NCBI RefSeq assembly: GCF_021602025.1
Contig: NZ_BQHW01000034.1
Span: forward strand, 1-46,432
Direction: 5' to 3'
Source of the DNA: Pseudomonas ceruminis
GTDB taxonomy: Bacteria; Pseudomonadota; Gammaproteobacteria; Pseudomonadales; Pseudomonadaceae
Length of the DNA stretch: 46,432 nt
Shown here: in pieces, positions 30,526-39,285 of the stretch
How the letters are laid out: every line of letters starts with the position of its first letter
How positions within the stretch are numbered: the stretch's first letter is position 1
Notes under the pieces: model-generated
What the model was told of the DNA's origin: nothing
The model's database searches: none
What the model saw: only the letters and a program-made list of their open reading frames with translations
Program-made: the position numbers and the translations under genes

Positions 30526-31422
30526 TCAAAGGAACACCGTTGGAGCATGTTCCTTGGCCTTCCCCCTTCTCTGCCGCGGGGAGCCCTTTCTCTGTTCGGT
30601 CTTGCGCCCGTTCCCAGGACTGTTCAGGTTCACCCCGTAGAGCTCACACAAGCTTGCGAGCTGCTCAGCCGGTATCAAGCGGTGCGTGTTGCTCAGTCGC
30701 AGCAAAATGGCCTTGGGAGTGCGCCTGTGAGCCGTAGCCAGAACGTCGATCGCCGAGCCGTCACGGTAGCTCGCAACGAGCCGCTGATCTTCCTCGTCTG
30801 TCCATTTGCTGCCTTGGGCGGTCGACTCAGCGCCAGTACTGCTAGGCGCAGGTGCCTGTTGCTGTTGCTGTTGCTGCACCTGCTCAGTTGCCCGGGCTGG
30901 CGCCGACGGCGTCAGCGCAGGTACCGCAGGAAGCTCCGAATCAAGGACCGTTGAAAGCATGGCCAACCACCTGGTGCGATCAGTGTCGCGAGAGTGGTGG
31001 AAACCAACGCTGCCGATCACCACCATCGGGTTCACATTCAACGCTGCTGCGATCTGCCAGGCGTGGTAGTTGTCCAGGAGGTCCTTGCCGGTACGCCAGC
31101 GGGAGAACTGGGTCTGGCTGACACCGAGAAACTCGGCAGCCGAGACGTCTCCGTGGAACCCTTTGACCACCTTCAGCTGGTCAAGCCAGTTAGCAGCGGT
31201 CTTGACCAACTTCACATGCGGACTATTCGTCTGGTTCGAGAACGGCGTCGACCGCTTGGCTCGCTGGGATAACGAGGCGGCGCCGGCGGCGGCGGCCAGG
31301 CGCAGGTGTGCGGTGAGCGGTACGCGCTCATCGCCGCACTCGATGCCGGCTTCATCCAAGCCCGCAGACAGATTGATCAGGATCGCGATGGATCGATTCG
31401 TCATCTCATCTTGTTTGGCCAT
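30526..31422 (-). CDS. putative regulator: Cro-like HTH, polyglutamine linker, Myb/SANT-like domain
   Basis: 298 residues. Residues 92-130 form a Cro/CI-type helix-turn-helix (VSAAEFLGVSQTQFSRWRTG, then LLDNYHAWQIAAALNV). A linker follows with seven consecutive glutamines (183-189) in proline-rich sequence. Residues about 205-248 (KWTDEEDQRLVASYRDG, AIDVLATAHRRTPKAILLRL) have the W-E-E-D and R-T-x-x-A pattern of Myb/SANT-like DNA-binding domains in bacterial and phage proteins. The C-terminus is very basic. It is probably a transcription factor or DNA-organising protein of the plasmid. It is the first gene behind the box at 31518-31534. Confidence 0.65.
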   Translation of the reverse strand: MAKQDEMTNRSIAILINLSAGLDEAGIECGDERVPLTAHLRLAAAAGAASLSQRAKRSTPFSNQTNSPHVKLVKTAANWLDQLKVVKGFHGDVSAAEFLGVSQTQFSRWRTGKDLLDNYHAWQIAAALNVNPMVVIGSVGFHHSRDTDRTRWLAMLSTVLDSELPAVPALTPSAPARATEQVQQQQQQQAPAPSSTGAESTAQGSKWTDEEDQRLVASYRDGSAIDVLATAHRRTPKAILLRLSNTHRLIPAEQLASLCELYGVNLNSPGNGRKTEQRKGSPRQRRGKAKEHAPTVFL

Positions 31423-31783
31423 GCCCCCTCCCCTGGATCCGCTGAGGATCGCTACATGAGGCCCTGGGATACCGAGGGCCGCCTTCAGACCTACATCATA
31501 ATGGCAAATCTAATTCACCACACGTACCTATACGTCGCGTGAGGTGATTTCTTTTATAGGTGATTGCCGGCCTGTAGTGCGTGGTCCGTCTGTGTGTTTG
31601 GTCTAGTCACACACACAGAACGCAGCTTACAATCTCCCATGGCGCCCAGCAGACGCCAGCTACCCGTCATCGCGAAGCTGCACGAGCAGCACTGCCAGCT
31701 ACTCAAGATTCGGACCATAACTTTGGCCCTGATGCATAGCGGTGGACGGGTGACGCAGCAACAAGTAGGGCCGGAGAGATATC
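31423..31783. other. 361-bp divergent spacer
   Basis: Holds the conserved box e and an inverted repeat TCTGTGTGT/ACACACAGA (31589-31619). A plus-strand frame from 31639 overlaps the next gene by 56 bp and lacks a ribosome-binding site; it was not accepted. Confidence 0.5.
31518..31534 (-). promoter_or_regulatory. conserved operon-head box, copy e
   Basis: Minus strand CGTATAGGTACGTGTGG, the least conserved copy at its outer positions. It lies 95 bp before the regulator at 31422. Confidence 0.5.
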
Positions 31784-33076
31784 GTGGCAACCGAACACAC
31801 TCGACCTACCACCGTTGCGCGTATCAAGCGCGTAGCTAAATTAATCAAGCAAGAGAAGAGCATTCCTCATCATGCTGCCCTTGATGAAGCGGCGCAGAGT
31901 GCTGGCTTTCAGAACCTCCGGCATGCCCAGTCAGTTTTAGGGACCGCAAAGAAACTCCACCAGACTTTTGTATCCTTCTACTGGAAAGATCACGGCCAGA
32001 GCCCAGATCCCTTCAAACGTGGTCCTGAACTTCGATCGGGGCGGACCACCCTGTCATTCCTGCTGCCGCTCCCCCTGACAGAAATTCTCCCAGGAAGATC
32101 TCTTGAAAGGACAGCCTACCTATCCGGTTTTCGGCTGGAGGCCCCTGATCATCTGGAGCTCAGGGGTGATGCTTATAGCGAGCACGACGGCCTGAGGAAG
32201 GCGCAACGGGCCGCACTCGCTCTGAATTTCATGGCTGTGACAGGTTTCCGAGCCCCATTTGTAAACGAGACCTATGGCACAAGCCTGAATCTCTCAAAAA
32301 AGGCGGATCACAAGTCTACCTGGTACGACGATGAGTCGAAGTGCATTGTCATTCTGGATGAGCCATATCGGCATTTGTTCCGAGAAGAGATCGACTGGGC
32401 TAAAGAGCACGGGTTTCATACAGTTGGGATTCGATGGCGAGGGGTCTATTCGGCCGGCGAAACCCCACGCCTCCACTCGGTATCAGCCGCTCTAATCACG
32501 CGTTCGGCCAAGAAGCTCCATGCCCTCGAAGCCCGGTTACAAGCTGAGGAGTGGACATACGACTCTCACGCATACAACAGCCAATTCATCAGCCCGGCTA
32601 GAGCGCTCAGTGGAAAAAGGAGGCGTGCGAGGATAATGCCACCCCCTCAAGGGGTTGAGCGAGACGGCGCTGTGCCTTGTGGCCCCGGTGAGCCGGGATT
32701 TCGCTCGCGATGGCGGCCGGCTCGCCGCATGGACTTGGATAAGCACTTACAAGTCGGCCCTATTTTGGAGAATTTCCCGTTCTCAATGATTTTTAGCCCT
32801 ACGTCACCGCTTATTGATGTCCGCATAACCCTTAACAAATGGTTCGAGGAAGAGTACGAAGATGCAGAGCTTCCCGACAAGCAGATGCGCCAGGACTACT
32901 ACTCACCGGCCCCTACCCCCATCAGAGGAGCAGCTGACGTCCTGGCAGGGCTAGGAGTGGTCAGGCAGATGGTTTCAGATGGGTATCAAGACTGCAAGCC
33001 AAAGAAGGACCTCCTAGACCGCCTAGATAGATGCGAAGAGTGGGTTCGCCGGTTCGCTGCACGTAGAAACCCGTAA
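31784..33076 (+). CDS. DUF5623-like protein
   Basis: 430 residues from GTG at 31784, with GGAGAG 6 bp upstream. The layout recalls DUF5623 proteins of Pseudomonas plasmids and integrative elements: an N-terminal KRVAKLIKQEKSIPHHAALD segment, a middle domain with FRLEAPDHLELRGDAYSEHD, and a C-terminal tail after a basic low-complexity stretch. I assign the family from memory only. No catalytic motif is visible. It is the only plus-strand gene between 18933 and 42128 and ends at a bidirectional hairpin. Confidence 0.6.
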   Translation: MATEHTRPTTVARIKRVAKLIKQEKSIPHHAALDEAAQSAGFQNLRHAQSVLGTAKKLHQTFVSFYWKDHGQSPDPFKRGPELRSGRTTLSFLLPLPLTEILPGRSLERTAYLSGFRLEAPDHLELRGDAYSEHDGLRKAQRAALALNFMAVTGFRAPFVNETYGTSLNLSKKADHKSTWYDDESKCIVILDEPYRHLFREEIDWAKEHGFHTVGIRWRGVYSAGETPRLHSVSAALITRSAKKLHALEARLQAEEWTYDSHAYNSQFISPARALSGKRRRARIMPPPQGVERDGAVPCGPGEPGFRSRWRPARRMDLDKHLQVGPILENFPFSMIFSPTSPLIDVRITLNKWFEEEYEDAELPDKQMRQDYYSPAPTPIRGAADVLAGLGVVRQMVSDGYQDCKPKKDLLDRLDRCEEWVRRFAARRNP

Positions 33077-33100
33077 CCCTCCCCCGCAGCCTCAAACAAC

Positions 33101-33125
33101 AAAGCCCGCCATGATGGCGGGCCTT
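33101..33125. terminator. bidirectional terminator between convergent genes
   Basis: Stem GCCCGCC/GGCGGGC around ATGAT (33104-33122). On the minus strand it is followed by TTTGTTGTTTG, on the plus strand by CTTGCG. It separates the DUF5623-like gene from the membrane-protein operon. Confidence 0.7.
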
Positions 33126-33141
33126 GCGAGTAGTGCGGAGG

Positions 33142-33507
33142 TCAGCGAGCTGGGTTGAAGATGAGCACACCTATCCCAAGCATGAGGAAAGGAAAGCCGA
33201 TCGCCCCCATCGTCGCAGCCGCATCCAGAGCGTAGTACAGCTCAAACGCTGCCCCAGCGACCAAGACCCCCAGCATGAGCACGATGAAACCGGCGATCCC
33301 CCTTTGGGACAGGACCACACCGGCCGCCGATAGAATCATCACAGCGGTCTTCTCTGGTGACATGTTCAGAGCGATGTTCACCAGCTGCTGATCGATCACC
33401 ATGGGACCGATGCAGAAAATCCCGACGGCCAAACACATTGCGCCCAGGACCCGATAAACCGAGCTTCGGTCAACACCGTCCACTGCGTCCAACTCATGCT
33501 TTTGCAT
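33142..33507 (-). CDS. multi-pass membrane protein
   Basis: 121 residues from the ATG at 33507 (a GTG lies one codon before). About four membrane segments with short loops. Last gene of the unit headed at 36593. No family recognised. Confidence 0.65.
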   Translation of the reverse strand: MQKHELDAVDGVDRSSVYRVLGAMCLAVGIFCIGPMVIDQQLVNIALNMSPEKTAVMILSAAGVVLSQRGIAGFIVLMLGVLVAGAAFELYYALDAAATMGAIGFPFLMLGIGVLIFNPAR

Positions 33508-33569
33508 CACCTACCCCCTTCTGTTCTGTGTTTTTGGCTGCCTCAAACAGCCCGCCCCCAGTCGATCCG

Positions 33570-34016
33570 TTAGTCGGTCAGGTAAACCCGCTTCCTCGCC
33601 TGCTCTTCACGCATCCCGATGTAAGCCATCAAGGTGTAGAACAACACCAGACCTCCTGGCGCAAGGTACATGACAGCCTTGGCCCCGAGGATGCCCAAGG
33701 CATCCAGCTGAGCTCGGATCTGCTCAACCTGGTCGCCTGCAGGTACCGGTTCGATTCCCTGAGTCAGTCCAGTTCCCATGATCAGAAACAGGGCCAAACC
33801 GAACAGCCCCATGAGCTTCCACATACGTCGGGCAGGTTTGGACATCACCAGCATGGTGATGCACAACATCAGGCTAAGGATGTAGTACCTGGCTGTATTT
33901 TCAGTGAACCCTAAGTGTTCAACCCCGGCATCGAACAGGCCGACGATACCAATCATTGCCCCCGCGAGCGCAACCCCTGCAAACCAACCAAAAACGATCC
34001 CGAACAGCGATTTCAT
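33570..34016 (-). CDS. four-TM membrane protein
   Basis: 148 residues; membrane segments at about 4-27, 44-60, 66-85 and 112-133, with a basic turn (KPARRMWK) in the cytoplasm and an extracytoplasmic loop after 85. AAGGAA lies ahead of the ATG. Part of the membrane-protein operon. No family recognised. Confidence 0.65.
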   Translation of the reverse strand: MKSLFGIVFGWFAGVALAGAMIGIVGLFDAGVEHLGFTENTARYYILSLMLCITMLVMSKPARRMWKLMGLFGLALFLIMGTGLTQGIEPVPAGDQVEQIRAQLDALGILGAKAVMYLAPGGLVLFYTLMAYIGMREEQARKRVYLTD

Positions 34017-34065
34017 ATCTCGATTCCTTATGGCTGGTGCTCAGCGCATCCAGTTAACTATTAGA

Positions 34066-34090
34066 GCTCCACCCCTTGTTCGGTGGAGCC
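34066..34090 (-). terminator. hairpin inside the membrane-protein operon
   Basis: GCTCCACC/GGTGGAGC with an 8-base loop, in the 120-bp spacer between 34137 and 34016. No T-run. Confidence 0.4.
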
Positions 34091-34136
34091 TTAGATTCGG
34101 AGGTGGTCGGCACCGGCCACCCCGAGACTTCACCGA

Positions 34137-34742
34137 CTACTCGGCGTAAGCGTCCAACTGCTTCTTCAGTTCGGTGCGCTGCGCATCGAGCATTTGGTTG
34201 AGCTGATCCGCTTTGAACACATCGAACGGAGCCCGGACAAACGCCAGCACCTCGATCGCCGCCAATGTCTTGCCTTCGACTTTGCTCGACTGCTCAGAGG
34301 CCGCGGCGTCGGGAAGGCCCAGCATCTTGGTGCAGGCGCTGCTCGTGTAGTCGTAGCAGCCCACCTTCGCCTCACCTGCCAGAACAGCGCTGCGGAAAGA
34401 GACGCTCGGGAAGATAGTGGTACCACTCACAATCCCAGCCATGATCAGTACCAGGCCGAAGGCACTGCCCATAAATGCGCGAAAGGCGCCGATGACGAAC
34501 GCGAAGACGCTGACACCGGACAAAAAGAACGAGAGGGTTGGAGGAGTTACCAACCACGAGGCATGTTTCAGGTCCTCGGGGCTCACAGGAGCCTTGAAGT
34601 TCAGAACGGCTGCGCTGATCACGGCAAACACGACGAACAGCACCGGCACGGCCAGTAGCAGGCTTGCGATGATCAGAGGCCCCTTGGCGGCCGTCCCTGG
34701 CGCAGGGTCGACGTATTCACTGGAGGATTCCTGGTTACTCAT
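34137..34742 (-). CDS. four-TM protein, paralogue 3 of a tandem triplet
   Basis: 201 residues from MSNQESSSEYVDPAPGTAAK. ATG at 34742 has AGGTG 6 bp ahead and is preferred to the GTG three codons upstream. Four membrane segments between about 25 and 125, each pair joined by KAPVSPEDLKHASWLV. Then come FRSAVLAGEAKVGCYDYTSS and ACTKMLGLP, with two conserved cysteines and a soluble helical C-terminus containing VRAPFDVFKADQLNQMLDAQ. Shared nearly in full with the two genes upstream. Function unknown; the conserved cysteine pair suggests a disulfide or heme/metal site outside the cytoplasm. Confidence 0.7.
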   Translation of the reverse strand: MSNQESSSEYVDPAPGTAAKGPLIIASLLLAVPVLFVVFAVISAAVLNFKAPVSPEDLKHASWLVTPPTLSFFLSGVSVFAFVIGAFRAFMGSAFGLVLIMAGIVSGTTIFPSVSFRSAVLAGEAKVGCYDYTSSACTKMLGLPDAAASEQSSKVEGKTLAAIEVLAFVRAPFDVFKADQLNQMLDAQRTELKKQLDAYAE

Positions 34743-35400
34743 AATGCTCACCTGCTGGGTTAGTGACTAGGGATGTAGGGGGCGTGTTTTCCTGGCTGTG
34801 CAAGCCCTTGCGGATCTCTTCTTTCAGCTCCTGGCGCTGGGCATCGAGCATTCGGTTGAGCTGGTCCGCTTTGTACACATCGAAAGGTGCTCGCAGGAAA
34901 GCCATCACCTCGATCGGCGCCGATGTCTTGCGTTCAACTTTGCTCGACTGATCGGATGTCGCGCTGCTGGGGAGGCCAAGCATCTTGGTGCAGGCAAGGC
35001 TCGTGTAGTCGTAACAGCCGACCTTCGCCTCGCTTGCCAGCACGGCGCTGCGGAACGAGACGCTGGGGAAGATGGTGGGCATAGCAAGCACACCAATCAT
35101 GATGAGGAACAGTCCCAAAGAGCTGCCTCTGAAGGTTTGCAGGGCGCCACCCATGATGCACATGAAGCTGAAAAATGCGCAGATGAACGACAGCGATGGC
35201 GGAACCACCAACCAGGAAGCGAGGTGCAGGTCCTCGGCGCTCACGGGAGCCTTGAAGTTCAGGACGGCGGTGCTGATTGCCGCAAACACGACGTACCCCA
35301 CCACCGCAGCCATGAAGACGCTCGCGAAGATCAGTGATCCCTCGCCTGCCGTCCCCGGCGTGTGATCGAAGTAGTCATTGGAAGAATCGTGGTCACTCAT
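34735..35400 (-). CDS. four-TM protein, paralogue 2 of a tandem triplet
   Basis: 221 residues from MSDHDSSNDYFDHTPGTAGE. Same plan as its neighbours: KAPVSAEDLHLASWLV, EAKVGCYDYTSLACTKMLGL, and FLRAPFDVYKADQLNRMLDA. Its stop overlaps the start of the next gene by 8 bp, and its own start overlaps the previous stop in the same way. The AGGTGAGCAT(C/T)ATGAGT junction is itself duplicated. Confidence 0.7.
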   Translation of the reverse strand: MSDHDSSNDYFDHTPGTAGEGSLIFASVFMAAVVGYVVFAAISTAVLNFKAPVSAEDLHLASWLVVPPSLSFICAFFSFMCIMGGALQTFRGSSLGLFLIMIGVLAMPTIFPSVSFRSAVLASEAKVGCYDYTSLACTKMLGLPSSATSDQSSKVERKTSAPIEVMAFLRAPFDVYKADQLNRMLDAQRQELKEEIRKGLHSQENTPPTSLVTNPAGEHYE

Positions 35401-36061
35401 GATGCTCACCTGTTGAGCTCGTCGCTTCGGATGTGGGGAGGGTGTCGGGCTGAGTTTTCAGGCCCTTGCGCATCTCACCTTTCACTTCCAGGCGCTGTGT
35501 ATCGAGCATCTGGTTGAGTTCATCCGCTTTGAACACATCGAACGGAGCTCGAACGAAGGCCATCGCTTGGACAGGGATGAATTGGTGGACACTCGGCTGG
35601 GCCGGCTGATCTAGGTTGGCTGCGCGACTGGGTAACCCCAGCATCTCGGTACAGGCGAGCAAGCTGTAATCGTAACAGCCGATTTTCGCTTCCCCAGCCA
35701 GAACAGCACTGCGCAGTGAGACACTCGGTTCAGTGGAAACGGCGCCGATAAAGCTGATCATGAGCACACCGAAGCTCAGGGTCATCGGGCTAATCAACTG
35801 AAGCACGAGTGCGAAGCCTATGATCAACAATGCGCCGGAGATAAAGGGGAGCAAGTAGGGGGCGTGCACCAGCCAGGATGCATGCTGTAGATCCTCAGCA
35901 CTGACCGGTACTTTGAAAGTCAAGACGCCGATGCTGATTGCCGCAGCAATGACATACAGCCCTAGCAACGCGAGGAACAGCCCCCGGAAAGTCAGCTTTC
36001 CTTCGCCGGCCGAAGCTTCTGCGCGAGCGAAGTATTCGCTGGATGAATCGAAGTCACTCAT
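35393..36061 (-). CDS. four-TM protein, paralogue 1 of a tandem triplet
   Basis: 222 residues from MSDFDSSSEYFARAEASAGE. Most divergent of the three in its membrane segments, but with KVPVSAEDLQHASWLV, EAKIGCYDYSLLACTEMLGL and FVRAPFDVFKADELNQMLDT retained. AGGTG precedes the ATG. Lies 46 bp behind the DUF2726-like gene and is probably cotranscribed with it. Confidence 0.7.
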   Translation of the reverse strand: MSDFDSSSEYFARAEASAGEGKLTFRGLFLALLGLYVIAAAISIGVLTFKVPVSAEDLQHASWLVHAPYLLPFISGALLIIGFALVLQLISPMTLSFGVLMISFIGAVSTEPSVSLRSAVLAGEAKIGCYDYSLLACTEMLGLPSRAANLDQPAQPSVHQFIPVQAMAFVRAPFDVFKADELNQMLDTQRLEVKGEMRKGLKTQPDTLPTSEATSSTGEHHE

Positions 36062-36107
36062 GGTGATCACCTTCTGAGTTCTAATTGTGGATGAGAGGTC
36101 CTGAGCT

Positions 36108-36593
36108 CTACAGCTTCAGGTCCTTGCGAATGTCTCTGGCCGACGGCATCCCGCGGTACCGATGCACGGTGACCCCGACGGCCTTCATCAGCTCGTCGCG
36201 ACGCCGGTCCTTTGCCTTGGCCTTGCCGCTGTTGTGCGTGGAGTCGTCGACCTCGACCAGCGCTACCGGCTTGAGCTGCTTGTCGCAGAGCAGGAAGTCG
36301 CAGCGGTTGTGGGCGACCATATGCCGTGCGTGGTTCTTGTCGGTCATGGCGGTGGCTTTCACCTTGATGAAGGCGCCGAAGACCACCTGGGGCGCGATGA
36401 CCAGGTCGTCGCGTACCGCCTCCTTGAGCCGCCAGAAGAAGTCCTGCTCGCGCTCGGTGAGCAGGGGGATGCACTGGTAATGCTTGGTCGAGTAGCCTTT
36501 GCGGCGCTTCAGCATCGCAATGGCGAAATACGCAAAGGCGCAGATCACCAGCGCGGGAACAAGCACTCCATCCATGCTGTTGAGAATTGACAT
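36108..36593 (-). CDS. membrane-anchored DUF2726 protein
   Basis: 161 residues. One N-terminal membrane segment (about 9-28) followed by a cytoplasmic DUF2726 domain: LLTEREQDFFWRLKEAV, VVFGAFIKVKATA, RCDFLLCDKQLKPVALVEVD with the D and E-x-D arrangement of a restriction-like fold, and a GVTVHRYRG end. DUF2726 is grouped with PD-(D/E)xK-type nucleases, but activity is unproven for most members. AGGAG lies before the ATG. First gene of the operon, 21 bp behind the box at 36615-36631. Confidence 0.8.
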   Translation of the reverse strand: MSILNSMDGVLVPALVICAFAYFAIAMLKRRKGYSTKHYQCIPLLTEREQDFFWRLKEAVRDDLVIAPQVVFGAFIKVKATAMTDKNHARHMVAHNRCDFLLCDKQLKPVALVEVDDSTHNSGKAKAKDRRRDELMKAVGVTVHRYRGMPSARDIRKDLKL

Positions 36594-36948
36594 ACCTACT
36601 CCTAAATAGATTCTTTACGCGTACCAATACGCACACTGGCTAAAAAATGGCGTGTAGTCCGCCTGTGATGTTGGTCAAGTAAATGTGATTTCGCTTCCAG
36701 CTCGGGAGGAGCACGCGCCTCCGCCGATCAACAAACCTGCCCTGGGTATTGCTCGTTGGGCGTGGAACCGTTAGGGTGAGTCATCCTCCCTTAGCGACAC
36801 GCTCGTGTCGTGCAACACCTCTCTCCAAACCTCCCGTAGCCAAAGCAAGTCACCGTCCTGCAATCATGCGCGCCGACTTGACCAATCACACAAACGAACC
36901 ATTCGAAGCCTGCCCCGCCTGGCACGATCATGAGCGCCAGCAACGCCG
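36594..36948. other. 355-bp gene-free spacer
   Basis: Contains the conserved box f. A plus-strand frame at 36749-36952 has no ribosome-binding site and an odd composition, so no gene is called. Confidence 0.5.
36615..36631 (-). promoter_or_regulatory. conserved operon-head box, copy f
   Basis: Minus strand CGTATTGGTACGCGTAA, only 21 bp before the start at 36593. This short distance suggests that the box overlaps the transcription start. Confidence 0.55.
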
Positions 36949-37350
36949 CTAGACGTGATCCTCCGAGAGATGCCCGGTGACCGCCGGCAGCTGATGCGAG
37001 GGTTGGACACCCACCACCCGCTTGCCCCGTCGAGAACCCCGGCCTTTCCCCTCGCCCGCGGCTTCCGTCTCTTTCACCGCCCGAGCGGCCATGCCTTCAT
37101 TGACCATGTCCAGGATTTCCTGGGACATCCGCTGCTGCACAATTCGAGAGTTCCCCATGCGGTAGTTCGCATCGGTACGCTCGGTATCCGCAGCCTTCGC
37201 CCATTCCCTCAGGGTGTCCCGGGCCTCACCGATGCTCCCCTTGATCTTGACGAAAATCTCGAACATCAGCGGGTCAATGGAAACGGATGATTTCTTGGAT
37301 TTTCCGCCCGCTTCCCGGCGGTAGAAGATCCGGATGAAATCGTCAGCCAT
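36949..37350 (-). CDS. hypothetical basic protein
   Basis: 133 residues from MADDFIRIFYRREAGGKSKK; AGGGG precedes the ATG at 37350. The opening, strand-like with VSIDPLMFEIFVKIKGSIGE, could be a ribbon-helix-helix DNA-binding domain as in plasmid regulators. The C-terminus is basic and glycine-rich (GKGRGSRRGKRVVG). It follows the UvrD-like helicase by 33 bp and probably shares its transcript. Role unknown. Confidence 0.6.
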   Translation of the reverse strand: MADDFIRIFYRREAGGKSKKSSVSIDPLMFEIFVKIKGSIGEARDTLREWAKAADTERTDANYRMGNSRIVQQRMSQEILDMVNEGMAARAVKETEAAGEGKGRGSRRGKRVVGVQPSHQLPAVTGHLSEDHV

Positions 37351-37383
37351 GTTCGCCCCCTGCAACGATCAGTAGGTAGTGCA

Positions 37384-39255
37384 TCAGGCCACTTCCAGGT
37401 GCAGGTCACTGACCAGGCGCCCGGTGATATCTGGGCAACCGATGAACAGGCCACCATGCAGGCGACCCTGGCGCACCATCGACGCAACGGTATCGGCCGC
37501 CTGGGATACGGAGACACCCACTACGCCCGCGATCGCCGCCGCAGTCAGGGCCGCATGACGCAGGATGGCCAGCTCGATGCGCGACTCAACCTGATCGCCC
37601 TCGAACAGCAGGGCAGCATCGGCGCCGACCAGCTCAGCCACTTTGGAAAGCGCCCCCACGCCGGTGATCGCAGCAAAGGTCTCGGCCTCTTGTTCAGGGC
37701 TAACAACCAGCGATAGGCCCCCCACTTGTTCGGTGTGCTTCGCGACAGGTTCCACCGCTTCACCCACCACCCCAGCGGTCTCGCAGTAACGCAAAACTGC
37801 CTGGATCTGCTCATTCACCTCAATGGATTCCATCGCACGGGTCAGCGCCACGTACAGCAGGTGGAGCTCTTGGCGCAGCTCTGGGGTATCCAGCACCAGC
37901 GGCAGGCCGGCATCGGTGATCAGGTTGAGGAAGTCGCTCAGCAGAACCACCTGCGGAAACTCCAAACCTTTCGAGCGGTGGGCAGTACAAAGAATGACGG
38001 TCGCGTCGTTGATGTCGCTGACGCAAGCATCCTTGATGCGCTGTACCAGGCTCGGGATTTGATCGCCATACTGCTTGGCAACACTGATGAGGGCGTGGAT
38101 CTCTTTGTCATCGGTGTCGTTGGCATAAGCCTCCAGATCTTGGAGAGAGCGGAACGCACTGAGCAAAGGATCGCGCAGACGGACACCCGTGTTGGCGCGC
38201 AGGTGGTGCACTTCAACGAGCTTGTCGAACGGGTACTCGTTGACGCCACCCACGAAGTGAAGACGCTGGCCTTCCAGCAGCTGGACAGCACTGGCGAACA
38301 GCTTCGCATTGGTGCGCCCGATGATCGCGTAAGGCTTGGTGCGGTCGACGGCAAAACGGGTAGTCAGCTCATGGCGTGAACTGCGCACTGGATCCTGCTC
38401 GCCGGCGAACTCACGCAAGAGCATGGTGGCCAGCTCGGCGATGCCGGCGCCATAACGGTGGCTCTCGCTCAGCGATACGACCTGGTCGAACTGCGACGGT
38501 TCGAAGGTGTTGTAGGCACCACGGAAACCGAAGATTGCCTGGAAGTCGTCACCGGCCAAGCGCAGCGGGCAGTTCTGCCGCAGGATCACCGCAGCAAAGA
38601 CAGGATTGGTGTCCTGGTACTCGTCCAGAAGGATCTGGTCGTAACGGTGGCTCAGGTCAGGGTCACCCAGGCTCCACAGTTTCAGGTAGCCGTCGTGCGG
38701 CATTCGCAGATGAGTGGTTTCCAGGAACTCAGCACGCTCGGCTTGGCTATCGCCGCACCCGCGAGACCATTGGCGCAAGCGCTGCAGGTCTTCCCAAACA
38801 ACCTTCGCCCACTCCGCTGTTTTCTCACGGTCATCGCCAACGATCTGTGCCGGCACATGCGCTGCCAGGATCTCCCGGTCTGCAGAGACCATGTAGTTGT
38901 GCAGAGTGACGTAGAGGTGGCGAGCGAACGCCATTGGGATGCCGTACTGCTTGGCCAGGTGGGATGGGTGGAGATCATCCTGCTTGCCAACCTTCTTGAA
39001 CTGGCCACCGACTTCCCAAGCAAGCCCATGACTGGTCTTGGTGGTCACGTTGTCAGGGAAGCGAGCAGCTGCGTCCTCCTTGTTGGCCTTTCCAAAGGTC
39101 ACATACAGCAGGCGCTGGGTTGGGAACTGCAGGGCGTGCTTGATGAGCAGCGAGGTCTTACCAGCACCCGCCTTGGCGCGGATCAGCAAGCGCTTGGCGG
39201 TACTGCCCAGGGCAACAGCCTGGTCTTTGTTTGGGGTGAAAGCTTTCGCGGCCAT
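37384..39255 (-). CDS. UvrD/Rep-family superfamily 1 DNA helicase
   Basis: 623 residues. Walker A RAKAGAGKTSLL (26-37), helicase motif II ILLDEYQDTNP, motif III RLAGDDFQAIFGFRGA, and the C-terminal motifs CTAHRSKGLEFPQVVL and LLYVALTRAM are all present. These enzymes move 3'-5' on DNA and act in repair, plasmid replication restart or removal of proteins from DNA. The residues after about 520 are unlike UvrD and end in a winged-helix-like region (AAIAGVVGVSVSQAADTVAS) that may bind DNA. It is shorter than UvrD (about 720) and closer to plasmid- and phage-borne helicases. It lies near the candidate origin. Confidence 0.92.
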   Translation of the reverse strand: MAAKAFTPNKDQAVALGSTAKRLLIRAKAGAGKTSLLIKHALQFPTQRLLYVTFGKANKEDAAARFPDNVTTKTSHGLAWEVGGQFKKVGKQDDLHPSHLAKQYGIPMAFARHLYVTLHNYMVSADREILAAHVPAQIVGDDREKTAEWAKVVWEDLQRLRQWSRGCGDSQAERAEFLETTHLRMPHDGYLKLWSLGDPDLSHRYDQILLDEYQDTNPVFAAVILRQNCPLRLAGDDFQAIFGFRGAYNTFEPSQFDQVVSLSESHRYGAGIAELATMLLREFAGEQDPVRSSRHELTTRFAVDRTKPYAIIGRTNAKLFASAVQLLEGQRLHFVGGVNEYPFDKLVEVHHLRANTGVRLRDPLLSAFRSLQDLEAYANDTDDKEIHALISVAKQYGDQIPSLVQRIKDACVSDINDATVILCTAHRSKGLEFPQVVLLSDFLNLITDAGLPLVLDTPELRQELHLLYVALTRAMESIEVNEQIQAVLRYCETAGVVGEAVEPVAKHTEQVGGLSLVVSPEQEAETFAAITGVGALSKVAELVGADAALLFEGDQVESRIELAILRHAALTAAAIAGVVGVSVSQAADTVASMVRQGRLHGGLFIGCPDITGRLVSDLHLEVA

Positions 39256-39285
39256 TGCCGGCCTCCTTGAGGTGCGAGTGGTGAA

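Noticed and set aside
31639-31839. Plus-strand frame upstream of the DUF5623-like gene
   Set aside because: Overlaps that gene by 56 bp and lacks a ribosome-binding site.
36749-36952. Plus-strand frame in the spacer before the DUF2726 operon
   Set aside because: No ribosome-binding site and no protein-like pattern.
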